Origin: Bog-473 sp963743785
Lineage (GTDB): Bacteria > Actinomycetota > Acidimicrobiia > Acidimicrobiales > RAAP-2
Direction: 5' to 3'
Length of the DNA stretch: 64,000 nt
Assembly (NCBI GenBank): GCA_963743785.1
Contig: CAVURD010000007.1
Location: forward strand, 1 to 64,000
The position numbers and the translations under genes are program-made. The notes beneath the pieces were generated by a model. The model made no database searches, was not told the origin of the DNA, and saw only the letters and a program-made list of their open reading frames with translations. This document shows positions 36,081-45,163 of the stretch, in pieces (positions within the stretch are counted from its first letter, which is position 1; every line of letters begins with the position of its first letter).

Positions 36081-37076
36081 TCAGTCGAAGGAAACCGAGC
36101 TGAATTCGGACAGCTTGGCCAGGGCGTGGCTGGCATCGATCTTGCGCAGGGTCCCGGACTTCGAACGCATGACCAGCGACTGCGTGGTGGCGCCGAACTC
36201 GTGGTACTGCACGCCGCGGAGGAGCTCGCCGTCGGTGATCCCGGTGGCGGCGAAGAAGCAGTTGTTGCCCTGGACCAGATCGTCGGTCATCAAGACGGCC
36301 TCGAGGTCGTAGCCGGCGTCGATGGCGGCGGTTCGCTCATCATCGTCGCGCGGATAGAGCCGTCCCTGGATCTCCCCACCCATGCACTTGAGGGCCGCCG
36401 CAGCCAGGACACCTTCGGGAGTGCCGCCGATACCGAAGAGGATGTCGGTGCCGGCGCCAGGCCACCCGGTGGCGATGGCACCGGCCACGTCCCCGTCGGT
36501 GATGAGCCGGATGCGGGCACCGGTGGCCCGCACCTCCGAGATGAGCGCGTCATGGCGAGGCCGATCGAGGATCACGGCGGTCAAGTCCCGCACCGGACGA
36601 CCGAGTGCGTCGGCGAGCGAGTGGAGGTTTTCGCTGGGCGTGCGGCGGATGTCGCACGCTCCCTTGGCCCGGGGTCCGACGGCGAGCTTCTCCATGTAGA
36701 CGCAGGGGCCAGGGTCGAACATCGTTCCCCGCTCGGAGACGGCGATGACGGCCAGGGCGCCGCCGCGGCCAAGTGCGGTCGGGGTGGTCCCGTCAATGGG
36801 ATCGACGGCGATGTCGGTCATCGGAGGTGTGCCGTCCCCGATCTTCTCGCCATTGAACAGCATGGGGGCGTTGTCCTTCTCGCCTTCGCCGATGACGACG
36901 ATCCCGTCCATTTGGACCGAGGACAGCACGATCCGCATGGCCTCGACGGCCGCCCCGTCGGCGCCCAGCTTGTCGCCCCGACCCATCCAACGGCTGGCCG
37001 CCATGGCTGCCGCCTCGGTGGTCCGTACCAGCTCCATGGCCAAGTTACGGTCAGGGGCCTGGGGAAGGGTCGCCAC
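36081..37076 (-). CDS. glpX: Fructose-1,6-bisphosphatase class II
   Basis: Dephosphorylates fructose 1,6-bisphosphate in gluconeogenesis. The 331-residue protein has the metal-binding motifs GEGEKDNAPML and DPIDGTTPTALGRGGALAVIA, and the glycine-rich ILFGIGGTPEGVLAA of the GlpX family. GTG start; a TAGGGT box (37088-37083) ends 6 nt before it, so the mRNA is probably leaderless. It is divergent from murA. About 300 bp downstream of it (35784-36080) hold no convincing gene. Confidence 0.95.
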   Translation of the reverse strand: MATLPQAPDRNLAMELVRTTEAAAMAASRWMGRGDKLGADGAAVEAMRIVLSSVQMDGIVVIGEGEKDNAPMLFNGEKIGDGTPPMTDIAVDPIDGTTPTALGRGGALAVIAVSERGTMFDPGPCVYMEKLAVGPRAKGACDIRRTPSENLHSLADALGRPVRDLTAVILDRPRHDALISEVRATGARIRLITDGDVAGAIATGWPGAGTDILFGIGGTPEGVLAAAALKCMGGEIQGRLYPRDDDERTAAIDAGYDLEAVLMTDDLVQGNNCFFAATGITDGELLRGVQYHEFGATTQSLVMRSKSGTLRKIDASHALAKLSEFSSVSFD

Positions 37077-37082
37077 GGTACG

Positions 37083-37140
37083 ACCCTAGTTGGTCGTCCG
37101 GCGTCAAAGCCCCGGCCGACCCCCCGCCAGCGGCGATACT
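37083..37140. promoter_or_regulatory. Back-to-back leaderless promoters of glpX and murA
   Basis: Minus-strand TAGGGT (37088-37083) is 6 nt from the glpX GTG. Plus-strand GATACT (37135-37140) is 7 nt from the murA GTG. No strong -35 is seen for either. Confidence 0.4.
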
Positions 37141-37147
37141 TGGGGCC

Positions 37148-38410
37148 GTGGAAAGAATCATGGTCCAGCCCAACGGTCCCCTCCACGGGACCGTTCGCGC
37201 CGGAGGAGCGAAGAACTCGGCCCTCAAGTTGATGGTGGCCTGCCTGCTGGCCGAGGGGCGCTCGGTCCTCAGCAACGTACCCGACATCACTGACGTGGAG
37301 TCCATGGCGGCCGTCCTGCGGTCCGTCGGGGCCCGGGTCGATCGTCTGGAGAACGGGGATCTGGCCGTCACATCTCCGGCCGCCGCCGACCTTCGGCCGG
37401 TGGCCCCCTACGAGCTGATCGAGCGGATGCGGGCATCGGTGGTCGTGCTCGGTGTCCTGCTGGCGCGCTGTGGGTGGGTGCACATGCCCTTGCCCGGCGG
37501 CGACGATTTCGGGGAGCGTCCCATCGACTTCCATGTCAACGGGCTGGGGGCCATGGGGGTGCACTTCGAGTCGTCGGGCAGCGAGGTCCGGGGCCGCGTG
37601 GAGGAGGGGCGCCTGATCGGCACCCGGGTCGTGTTGGAGTACCCCAGCCACACGGCCACCGACAACCTGCTCATGGCGGCGGTCCTGGCCAAGGGGACCA
37701 CGGTGATCGAGAACGCGGCGAAAGAACCAGAGGTCACCGACCTGGCCGACATGCTGTGCACCATGGGGGCGGTCGTGCGCGGTGCCGGCACGTCGCGCCT
37801 GGAGATCGAGGGCGTGGAGGAACTGCATCCGGCCCGCCACACCGTGGTGCCCGACCGGGTGGTGGCGGCCACGTTCGTGGCGGCGGTCGGGATCACCGGG
37901 GGCGAGGTGACCATCGAGGACGCTCGACCCGAGCACATGGAGATGCTGCTGCGCAAGGTCACCGAAATGGGCGTCGTGACCGACATGGGCCCGCAGGGGC
38001 TGCTGGTCAGCGCCAACAAGAGACTGGGCTCGGCCGACGTTGCCACACTGCCCTATCCGGGAGTGGCCACGGACTACAGCCCGCTGCTCGTGGCCATGCT
38101 CACCGTCGCCGACGGCGTCGGCATCCTCACCGAGAACCTCTTCTCGGGACGGTTCCGCTATGTCGAGGAGCTGCGACGCATGGGGGCCGACATCCGGACG
38201 GAAGGGCACCACGCCGTGGTCCGGGGGATGGACCGCCTTTTCGGTGCGCCGGTGCGGGCACCCGACCTCCGGGCGGGCGTGGCGCTCGTCCTGGTCGGCT
38301 TGGTGGCCGAGGGGGAGACCCTGGTGACCGGGGCCCGTCACATCGACCGGGGCTACGAGGATCTGGTCGGCACCCTGACGTCGCTCGGAGCCAAGGTGAC
38401 GAGCCTGTGA
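37148..38410 (+). CDS. murA: UDP-N-acetylglucosamine 1-carboxyvinyltransferase with Asp in place of the fosfomycin-binding Cys
   Basis: First committed step of peptidoglycan synthesis, adding enolpyruvate to UDP-GlcNAc. The 420-residue protein has the RAGGAKNSALKLM phosphate loop and the repeated EPT-synthase fold. The active-site loop reads LPGGDDFGERPIDFH; the residue aligned with E. coli Cys115 (GGC) is Asp119. The same change in mycobacterial MurA is known to give natural fosfomycin resistance. The GTG at 37148 is supported by the promoter; an ATG at 37160 is an alternative start. Confidence 0.94.
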   Translation: MERIMVQPNGPLHGTVRAGGAKNSALKLMVACLLAEGRSVLSNVPDITDVESMAAVLRSVGARVDRLENGDLAVTSPAAADLRPVAPYELIERMRASVVVLGVLLARCGWVHMPLPGGDDFGERPIDFHVNGLGAMGVHFESSGSEVRGRVEEGRLIGTRVVLEYPSHTATDNLLMAAVLAKGTTVIENAAKEPEVTDLADMLCTMGAVVRGAGTSRLEIEGVEELHPARHTVVPDRVVAATFVAAVGITGGEVTIEDARPEHMEMLLRKVTEMGVVTDMGPQGLLVSANKRLGSADVATLPYPGVATDYSPLLVAMLTVADGVGILTENLFSGRFRYVEELRRMGADIRTEGHHAVVRGMDRLFGAPVRAPDLRAGVALVLVGLVAEGETLVTGARHIDRGYEDLVGTLTSLGAKVTSL

Positions 38411-39375
38411 ACCGCCCGCCTTCGGATCCGGCGGCGCTGTTGGCCCTGGCCCAGGACAACGACAGGGTCGCGCTGGCTCGGCTGATCTCGCTGGTCGAGC
38501 GGGGAGGTGAGCCCGGTCTCAACGTGGCCCGCCTGGCCTACCGCTCCGCCGTGCCCTACACGGTCGGCCTGACAGGCGCCCCGGGTTCGGGCAAGTCGAC
38601 CCTGACCGATCGGCTCATCACGGTGGCGCGCACCGGCTGGGGAGGGCCGTCACCCGAGGCGCTGGATCAGGTGGGAGTGCTGGCCATTGACCCGACGTCT
38701 CCGTTCAGCGGCGGGGCCATTCTGGGTGACCGGGTGCGCATGCAGCAGCACGTGCTGGACCCCTCCGTGTTCATTCGCTCCATGGCGACGCGCGGGCATC
38801 TCGGCGGTCTGGCCCTGGCCGTCCCCGACGCCATCCGTGTCCTCGGTGCAGCCGGGTTGCCGGTGGTCATCATCGAGACGGTGGGCGTCGGGCAGATGGA
38901 GGTCGAGGTGGCCTCGGCGGCCGACACCACGGTGGTGGTGGTGACGCCCGGGTGGGGTGACTCCATGCAGGCCAACAAGGCCGGCCTCCTGGAGATCGCC
39001 GACCTCTTCGTCATCAACAAGGCCGATCGTCCGGGCGCTCGAGAAGCGCGGCGGGACCTCGAACAGATGCTCGACCTCTCCACGCTCGGCGCCTGGCGCC
39101 CCCCGGTCGTCGACACCATCGCCGCGACCGGCGAGGGCGCGGCGGAATTGTGGAGCGAGATCGCCCGGCACCGGGCCCACCTCCTCGACAACGGCCTGCT
39201 GGAGGCGCGCCGGACCGAGCGGGTGGCGCACGAGTTACGGCGGGTGATGGTGGCCCGCAGCCGGGCTCGGATTGAGGAAGTGGCCGCCGGGGAAGAATTC
39301 TCCCGTGCCGTCAAAGCGGTGGCCGCGGGGGAGCTCGACCCCTACGAGGCCGCTGACCGGCTCGGGCGTGGTTGA
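38407..39375 (+). CDS. meaB: Methylmalonyl-CoA mutase-associated GTPase MeaB
   Basis: G3E-family P-loop GTPase that protects and reloads B12-dependent acyl-CoA mutases. The 322-residue protein has Walker A TGAPGSGKSTLTDRL, the DPTSPFSGGAILGDRVRM segment unique to MeaB/ArgK, ETVGVGQMEVEVA and NKADRPGA (guanine specificity). The mutase is not in the window. GTG start overlaps the murA stop by 4 nt, so the two are co-translated. Confidence 0.93.
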   Translation: MNRPPSDPAALLALAQDNDRVALARLISLVERGGEPGLNVARLAYRSAVPYTVGLTGAPGSGKSTLTDRLITVARTGWGGPSPEALDQVGVLAIDPTSPFSGGAILGDRVRMQQHVLDPSVFIRSMATRGHLGGLALAVPDAIRVLGAAGLPVVIIETVGVGQMEVEVASAADTTVVVVTPGWGDSMQANKAGLLEIADLFVINKADRPGAREARRDLEQMLDLSTLGAWRPPVVDTIAATGEGAAELWSEIARHRAHLLDNGLLEARRTERVAHELRRVMVARSRARIEEVAAGEEFSRAVKAVAAGELDPYEAADRLGRG

Positions 39376-39396
39376 GAGCCTGGCCGGTACGTCAGG

Positions 39397-39402
39397 TACG
39401 GT
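39397..39402 (+). promoter_or_regulatory. -10 box of the enoyl-CoA hydratase gene (TACGGT)
   Basis: TACGGT ends 7 nt before the ATG at 39410 and gives a leaderless start, despite the short distance to meaB. Confidence 0.4.
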
Positions 39403-39409
39403 GCCCCTG

Positions 39410-40183
39410 ATGACCGATACCTTCGTGACGTTGGAGCGACGAAGTGATGGCGTGGCCGTGATCCGCCTTGACCGGCCCAAAGCCAACGCCCTCTCGGGTG
39501 CCGTGCTGGGGCAGGTCTTCGCCGTGGCCCAGGAGTTGACGGCCGACCCGCCGGGTGCGGTCGTCCTGTGGGGCGGGCGCCGGATCTTCGCGGCCGGGGC
39601 CGACATCGTCGAGTTGGAAGGGACCGGGGCCGATTCTGTCGGGGCCAGTTTCACCAGCGCCCTCGGTGCGCTGGCCAAGGTGCCCCGGGCGACGATCGCG
39701 GCCATCAACGGCTACGCCCTGGGCGGTGGGTTGGAGTTGGCCCTGGCCTGCGATCTGCGGGTCTGCGCCGAAGACTCCAAGCTCGGCCTGCCCGAGGTGC
39801 TCCTCGGGGTCATCCCCGGTGGCGGCGGCACCCAACGGCTGCCCCGGTTGATCGGTTCGTCGCGGGCCAAGGAGATCATCTTCTCGGGGCGTCAGGTGCG
39901 GGCCCCCGAGGCGCTGGCCATTGGCCTCGTCAATCGGGTGGTGGCACCCGACGACGTGCTGGACGAGGCCGTCGCGTGGGCCGGCGAGCTGGCTCGGGGC
40001 GCCATCGTGGCCCACGGTCTGGCCAAGGCTGCGGTCGATCGGGGGCTCGAAGGGTCGCTGGCCGAGGGTCTGGGCCTCGAGCAGGAGGCGTTCGCCGCGG
40101 TGGCCCGAACCGAGGACGCAGCCCGGGGACTGGCCTCCTTCGCCGAGCACGGGCCGGGCCGGGCCACCTTCGTCGGCCGATGA
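39410..40183 (+). CDS. Enoyl-CoA hydratase/isomerase family protein
   Basis: Crotonase-fold protein of 257 residues, likely acting in fatty-acid or amino-acid degradation. The oxyanion-hole segments are visible (FAAGADIVELEG and NGYALGGGLELALACDLR), and the two glutamates of classical hydratases fit E in LGLPEVLLGVIPG and the earlier helix. The exact acyl substrate is unknown. The ATG at 39410 was chosen over an upstream in-frame start by homology and the -10 box. A short run of ATGAGGCCG-like repeats follows the stop (40182-40225). Confidence 0.9.
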   Translation: MTDTFVTLERRSDGVAVIRLDRPKANALSGAVLGQVFAVAQELTADPPGAVVLWGGRRIFAAGADIVELEGTGADSVGASFTSALGALAKVPRATIAAINGYALGGGLELALACDLRVCAEDSKLGLPEVLLGVIPGGGGTQRLPRLIGSSRAKEIIFSGRQVRAPEALAIGLVNRVVAPDDVLDEAVAWAGELARGAIVAHGLAKAAVDRGLEGSLAEGLGLEQEAFAAVARTEDAARGLASFAEHGPGRATFVGR

Positions 40184-40256
40184 GGCCGATGAGGCCGATA
40201 AGGTCGATGAGCTGGATGAGGCGATCGGGTCCATGGGCCGATGAGTCGGTGACGCG

Positions 40257-42107
40257 GTGAGCTCGCCCCCTATTCCCGTGAGCGCCGGCGAGGGGCCGTT
40301 CGACCCGTCGGCACGCTGGTTCCAGCACGCCGTCTTCTACGAGGTCCTGATCCGTGGCTTCTACGACGCCAACAACGACGGCAGCGGCGACCTGAAGGGC
40401 CTGCGCGACAAGCTCGACTACATCGAGTGGCTGGGCATCGACTGCATCTGGATGCTGCCCTTCTACCCCTCGCCGCTGCGGGACGGCGGCTACGACATCA
40501 GTGACTTCTTCAACGTGCATCCCGACTACGGGAGCATCGGTGACCTGGTGGCGTTCCTGGAGGACGCGCACAGCCGCGGCATCCGGGTCGTCGCCGACCT
40601 GGTTATGAACCACACCAGCGACCAGCACCCCTGGTTCATCGAATCGCGTTCGAGCCGGGACAACGCCAAGGCCGACTGGTACGTCTGGAACGAAGACGAC
40701 CAGCGCTGGCCCGACGCCCGGGTGGTCTTCACCGACGTGGAACGGTCCAACTGGACCTGGGACGACACCCGCCAGCAGTACTACTGGCATCGCTTCTACC
40801 ACCATCAGCCCGACCTCAACTACGACAATCCCGAAGTGGCCGACACCATGATCGACCTGGTGCGCTTCTGGCTGGATCTCGGCTTCGACGGTTTCCGGCT
40901 CGATGCCGTGCCCTATCTCTACCAACGCGACGGCACCTCGGGGGAACACCTGCCCGAGACCCACGCCTTCATCCGGCGCATCCGCAAGCAACTGGAAGCG
41001 GACTACCCCGGGCGGATCCTGCTGGCCGAAGCCAACGGCTGGCCCAGCGACGTGGCCGACTACTTCGGCGACGGGGACGAGTGCCACCTGTGCTTCCACT
41101 TCCCGCTGATGCCCCGGCTGTTCATGGCGGTGCGGCGGGAACAGCGCTATCCCATCACCGAGATCCTGGCTCAGACGCCGGTCATCAACGAGTCGTGCCA
41201 GTGGGCCATCTTCTTGCGCAACCATGACGAGCTCACCCTCGAACAGGTCAGTGACGAGGATCGCGACTATCTCATCGCCGAGTACGCCAAGGACCCCCGC
41301 ATGAAGCGGCACATGGGGATCGGGCGGCGGCTGGCTCCCCTGATCGACAACGACCGGCGGACGGCCGAGCTCCTGTACGCGCTGCTGCTCTCCCTGCCGG
41401 GCAGCCCGGTCATCTACTACGGCGACGAGATGCTGATGGGGGACAACATCTACCTCGGTGACCGTGATTCGGTGCGCACACCCATGCAATGGTCGCCCGA
41501 CCGCAACGGTGGCTTCTCCCAGGCGGATTTCGCCCAGCTCTACCTGCCGCCGCTGATGGATCCGGTCTACGGGTTCAGCGCGGTGAATGTCGAGGCCCAG
41601 CTGCGCAACCAGGGCTCGTTCCTGCACTGGCTGCGGCGCATGCTGACCGAGCGCCGCGCCCTCCCGGTTATGGGGGTGGGCGAGATGGAGATCCTGCCCT
41701 GCGCCAACCCCTCCGTGCTGGCCTACATGCGCTCGGGCGAGGTGTCCGACATCATGACCACGGTGCCCAGTGCCACGTCGGGGGCGACCTCGGGGGTCGA
41801 CGCCGTCCTCGATGTCCGGGATTGGGGCCGCACGCTGGTGACGGCGCGCACGGTGCCGGCCGGCAACGAGGGGGCCGACGACGAGGCGGTCCGCCGCTTC
41901 CAGGCCGTGCTCTGCGTGCACAATCTCAGCCGGTTCGCCCAGCCGGCCGAGCTCGCTCTGGCCAAATGGGCCGGGTCCACCCCCTATGAGGTGCTGGGCC
42001 GGGTGCCCTTCCCGTCCGTCACCGAGGAGCCCTACGCCATCACCCTGCCGCCCTACGGCTTCTTGTGGTTCGACCTGGTGCGTGAGGAAGGGCCGCTGGC
42101 GCCATGA
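40257..42107 (+). CDS. treS: Trehalose synthase / maltose alpha-D-glucosyltransferase
   Basis: GH13 enzyme interconverting maltose and trehalose. The 616-residue protein has the family start YEVLIRGFYDANNDGSGDLKG, catalytic nucleophile Asp in GFRLDAVPYLY, acid/base Glu in LLAEANGWPSD, and the third acid in LRNHDELTLEQV. Length matches TreS. The following gene is maltokinase, so the pair could convert trehalose to maltose 1-phosphate for alpha-glucan synthesis by GlgE, which is not in the window. GTG start. Confidence 0.94.
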   Translation: MSSPPIPVSAGEGPFDPSARWFQHAVFYEVLIRGFYDANNDGSGDLKGLRDKLDYIEWLGIDCIWMLPFYPSPLRDGGYDISDFFNVHPDYGSIGDLVAFLEDAHSRGIRVVADLVMNHTSDQHPWFIESRSSRDNAKADWYVWNEDDQRWPDARVVFTDVERSNWTWDDTRQQYYWHRFYHHQPDLNYDNPEVADTMIDLVRFWLDLGFDGFRLDAVPYLYQRDGTSGEHLPETHAFIRRIRKQLEADYPGRILLAEANGWPSDVADYFGDGDECHLCFHFPLMPRLFMAVRREQRYPITEILAQTPVINESCQWAIFLRNHDELTLEQVSDEDRDYLIAEYAKDPRMKRHMGIGRRLAPLIDNDRRTAELLYALLLSLPGSPVIYYGDEMLMGDNIYLGDRDSVRTPMQWSPDRNGGFSQADFAQLYLPPLMDPVYGFSAVNVEAQLRNQGSFLHWLRRMLTERRALPVMGVGEMEILPCANPSVLAYMRSGEVSDIMTTVPSATSGATSGVDAVLDVRDWGRTLVTARTVPAGNEGADDEAVRRFQAVLCVHNLSRFAQPAELALAKWAGSTPYEVLGRVPFPSVTEEPYAITLPPYGFLWFDLVREEGPLAP

Positions 42108-43369
42108 ACGCCGAGCAGGAACAGGCCGTTCAGCGGTTGGTCGGGGCGTGGCTCGAGGAGCGCCTGCCGGTCGATGTCCCCGCCCCCGTCCCCGACGAGA
42201 TCGCGCTGCGCCGGGTGGAGGTGCTGCGGGCCGGACGCCCCGGGTTGCTCGACGTGGTGGCCGAGGTGGGCGGTCGCCTGGGCCACATGATCGCCGGGCT
42301 CCGACGGGTGGGTGACGAGCCGCGCTTCTTGCGCCCCGGGGACGAGGCGGCGCTCGGACTCTTCGAAGACGACGACGGGTTGGCCGTGTGCATCGATGCC
42401 CTGCGCGACGCCGAGCTGGGCCCGATGGTGCTGGCCACCGTCAGGGGCGTGGACCCGAGGCCGGGCACGGTGGCGTACCTCCGCGACGACGAGAAGGTCA
42501 CCGTCCTCGACTGCGGCGATCGCGGGGACCTCACCGTGTACCCATGGCTCCGGGACGGCCCCCGGGCGGCGGTTGACCTGTTGGTCGCTCTCGACGCGGC
42601 CGGCTTCAACCACGTGGCGGCGCCGCTGGTCCGCTGGACCTGGGAGGGGCGTGATCTGGGGGTGGTGCAAGAGCCGATGCAGGGCCGTGCGGGCGGCTGG
42701 GCGCTCGCCCTGACGTCGTTGCGCGATCTCTTTGCGGCCGGCGGCCGCCCCGAGGCGGCCGGGGGTGACTTCGGTCCCGAGGCGCATGCCCTGGGCACCA
42801 TGACCGCCCGCATGCACCTCGCCCTCGACAGTGCATTCGAGCGGCGGCCCGGCTCGGTGACCGATTGGGTCGACGACGCCGAGGCATCGATCGGACGGGC
42901 CGACCCGGCCTTGCTCGAGGCCCCCGGGGTGGCCGATCTGACCAAGGGGCTGCGGGTGGCCGACCTGCACCTGCCGTCCATCCGCACCCACGGGGACTTT
43001 CACCTGGGACGGATGGCCCGGACCGATCAGGGCTGGATCGTCAGCGACTGCGGTCCCGGTGGCGTACTGCCGGGGAACAGCGAGCCGACCTGGCGCTCCC
43101 CGCTGGGCGACGTGGCCGACCTGTTGTGGTCGCTGCACGAGGCCAGCACCATGGCCGCCGCCGAGCGTGACCCGGCTGGCCGGCTGGGCGTGGACCAGTT
43201 GGGCCGGGCCTGGGAGGCGCGCAACCGGCGGGCGGTCCTCACCGGGTATCTGAGTACCCCGGGCATGGCCGGACTGGCCGGTCCCGACCGGGACGTGGTG
43301 CGCAACCTCGTCGCGCTGTTGGAGCTGGCCCGGTCGGTGCGGCCGAGCGCCCTGAGACCTGAGACCTGA
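42104..43369 (+). CDS. Maltokinase-like protein
   Basis: Expected to phosphorylate maltose to maltose 1-phosphate with ATP. The 421-residue protein follows treS with a 4-nt overlap, the usual arrangement. The kinase motif HGDFHLGRM is present near residue 290. The metal-binding motif that normally reads DFEGEP is replaced by SDCGPGG, keeping the Asp but losing the Glu residues. The protein may be a diverged active kinase or have altered activity. Confidence 0.78.
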   Translation: MNAEQEQAVQRLVGAWLEERLPVDVPAPVPDEIALRRVEVLRAGRPGLLDVVAEVGGRLGHMIAGLRRVGDEPRFLRPGDEAALGLFEDDDGLAVCIDALRDAELGPMVLATVRGVDPRPGTVAYLRDDEKVTVLDCGDRGDLTVYPWLRDGPRAAVDLLVALDAAGFNHVAAPLVRWTWEGRDLGVVQEPMQGRAGGWALALTSLRDLFAAGGRPEAAGGDFGPEAHALGTMTARMHLALDSAFERRPGSVTDWVDDAEASIGRADPALLEAPGVADLTKGLRVADLHLPSIRTHGDFHLGRMARTDQGWIVSDCGPGGVLPGNSEPTWRSPLGDVADLLWSLHEASTMAAAERDPAGRLGVDQLGRAWEARNRRAVLTGYLSTPGMAGLAGPDRDVVRNLVALLELARSVRPSALRPET

Positions 43370-43391
43370 GACCTGTGGCTGACGCTTGGGG

Positions 43392-43410
43392 CTGACGCTT
43401 GGGGCGTCAG
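43392..43410. terminator. Hairpin between convergent treS-maltokinase and galT
   Basis: CTGACGC-ttggg-GCGTCAG is a perfect 7-bp stem between the stop codons of maltokinase and galT. It sits in a patch of short direct repeats (GAGACCT, CTGACGCTTGGGG, GTGGGTCA). Confidence 0.6.
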
Positions 43411-43420
43411 GCTCAGTGGG

Positions 43421-44404
43421 TCAGTGGGTCAGTGCCGCCATCTTGAGCATCTCGGCTGACTCTTCGGGCGAGACCACGTTGATGGCCACGCCGGTGCCCA
43501 GTTCGAATCCGGCGGTGGTGGTCGCCTTGGGCCAGATGTGGGCGTGCCAGTGGTAGGGCTCGCCCACCCGGTACGGGGCGGAGTGGAACACGATGTTGTA
43601 GGCCACGTCCCCGACCGTGTGGGCCAGGTGGTTCAGAGAGGTGCGGATCGACTCACCGACGGCGACCAGGTCCTCGGTCGGGCTCTTGTGCATGTGGGGC
43701 GAGTGTCGCCGGGGGATGACCAGCATCTCGTAGGGGACCGCACTCCAGAAGGGACAGACCACCACGACCCGATCGTCGGCGAAAATGACGCGGTCGCCGC
43801 TGTCCTCCTCGGCCTCCATCGTCGTGCAGAGGAGGCAAGATCCGACGAAGCGGGCGAAGCGGGCCTGCTCCTCGGCCAACTCGCGGGGGATGAACGACAT
43901 GCCGAGTAGTTGGCCGTGCGGGTGCTCCACCGAGGCGCCCGCTTCCCGGCCGGAGTTGACGATGGCCTGGGTGTAGCGCAGGTTCGGCCGTTGGGCGTGC
44001 TCTTCGAGGCGGTCGCGCAGGGCCGCCATCACCAGGCCGCTCTGCTCCCGGCTCAACATGCCCCAGGTGGCGTCGTGCTCGGGGGAGAAGATGAGGATCT
44101 CGTGGATCCCCCCGGCCGTGGCTTGGGTGAACACGGGCCCGCGGTTGGCCACCACAAAGGGCTCGTCGCCCTCGAAGGCCGGGTAGAGGTTCGGGACCAC
44201 GCGCACCAGCCAGTGTCCGGTTGGTCCGTAGGTCTCCAGGGCCGGCGGCGTGGTCTCCTCGTTCCCGGGGCAGAACGGGCACGGACGTTCCGAGTCCTCC
44301 TCCACCCAGGGGGATCGGGTGACAAAGGAGTAGGGCCGTTCGGATCGTCCTGGGCTGACGACCACCCAGCGGCCCGACAACGGGTCGAGTCGCAACTGGT
44401 TCAC
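43421..44404 (-). CDS. galT: Galactose-1-phosphate uridylyltransferase
   Basis: Leloir pathway enzyme moving UMP between UDP-glucose and galactose 1-phosphate. The 327-residue protein has the nucleophile motif EHPHGQLLG (HPH-Q), the zinc-site cysteines in PCPFCPGNEE, and the C-terminal EPYHWHAHIWP. A second cysteine in SCLLC may belong to a metal site. The start is GTG. No other galactose genes are near, so it may serve general UDP-sugar exchange. Confidence 0.93.
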   Translation of the reverse strand: MNQLRLDPLSGRWVVVSPGRSERPYSFVTRSPWVEEDSERPCPFCPGNEETTPPALETYGPTGHWLVRVVPNLYPAFEGDEPFVVANRGPVFTQATAGGIHEILIFSPEHDATWGMLSREQSGLVMAALRDRLEEHAQRPNLRYTQAIVNSGREAGASVEHPHGQLLGMSFIPRELAEEQARFARFVGSCLLCTTMEAEEDSGDRVIFADDRVVVVCPFWSAVPYEMLVIPRRHSPHMHKSPTEDLVAVGESIRTSLNHLAHTVGDVAYNIVFHSAPYRVGEPYHWHAHIWPKATTTAGFELGTGVAINVVSPEESAEMLKMAALTH

Positions 44405-44545
44405 TGGCTCTCGGCTCTTTCCACTTCCCTATCCACCTTCATCGGCGGTCGCCTCTTCACTCTGTGTGTCCTTCTACGGTACAGGCTCCAAACCACATTT
44501 AGGCTGCATGCTCACCGAACGTTCACCTCGTGTACGCACATATGG

Positions 44546-45128
44546 ATGAAGATGTCCGGCGTGCACGCCCAGCCCCACGGTCCCGCCTTCGACATCGTGC
44601 TCCTTCTCCATGTGGGCTGCGTGGTCGCAGGCCTGGCCACCGTGGTCACGAGCGCGGCCACCGCGACGCGCCTGCGCCGACTCCTCCGCGTCGGACGCTC
44701 GCTGCCCGAAGCGGTGGTGCGCTACTTCCGTCCCGGAGTCAACTGGGGCGGTCGCCTGCTCTACGGCATCCCGATCTTCGGCTTCGCCCTGCTGGCCATG
44801 AGCCACGGGGCGTACGCCCTCTCCGATGGCTGGGTCGTGAGCGGGTTGGCCGTCTTCGTCGTCGTCGTGGTGCTGGCCGAGGGCGTGCTCTGGCCGGCCG
44901 AGCGGAGAGTCCAAGCCTCGGTGAGCTCGGGTTCTTCCTCCACCTCTGCCGCCGCTGCTGCCGCCGCCTCCACATCCGAGTCCTCCCCGGGTGGACGGGT
45001 CCGAGGCCGAACCGGATGCCGGGGGAGCCCCGGCCGTGCTGCGCGATGCCCAACTCATTGTGTGGTCCGCGGCCGTGGCCCTGGTCCTGCTGGTCGTCGG
45101 CACGGTGCTCATGGTGGCCCAGCCGTAG
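44546..45128 (+). CDS. Conserved integral membrane protein (one frame break)
   Basis: A protein of about 190 residues with four likely membrane helices. The first frame gives FDIVLLLHVGCVVAGLATVV, GRLLYGIPIFGFALLAMSHG and SGLAVFVVVVVLAEGVLW, then a Ser/Ala-rich linker. Near 44985-45000 the frame must shift by one to reach SEAEPDAGGAPAVLRDAQ and the last helix VALVLLVVGTVLMV, ending at 45128. Without the shift the frame runs on, antisense to the next genes. Function is not recognised; the topology resembles DUF2269-type proteins. Confidence 0.6.
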
Positions 45129-45163
45129 GGCGGGAGTCCCGAAGGGCGGAGTCCGTAGGGCCG

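Noticed and set aside
35019..37232. A 737-residue plus-strand frame
   Set aside because: Antisense of SRPBCC, ArsR and glpX, with no recognisable domain.
40182..40256. ATGAGGCCG repeats after the enoyl-CoA hydratase as a regulatory element
   Set aside because: Short, degenerate and without pairing; probably replication slippage in a spacer.
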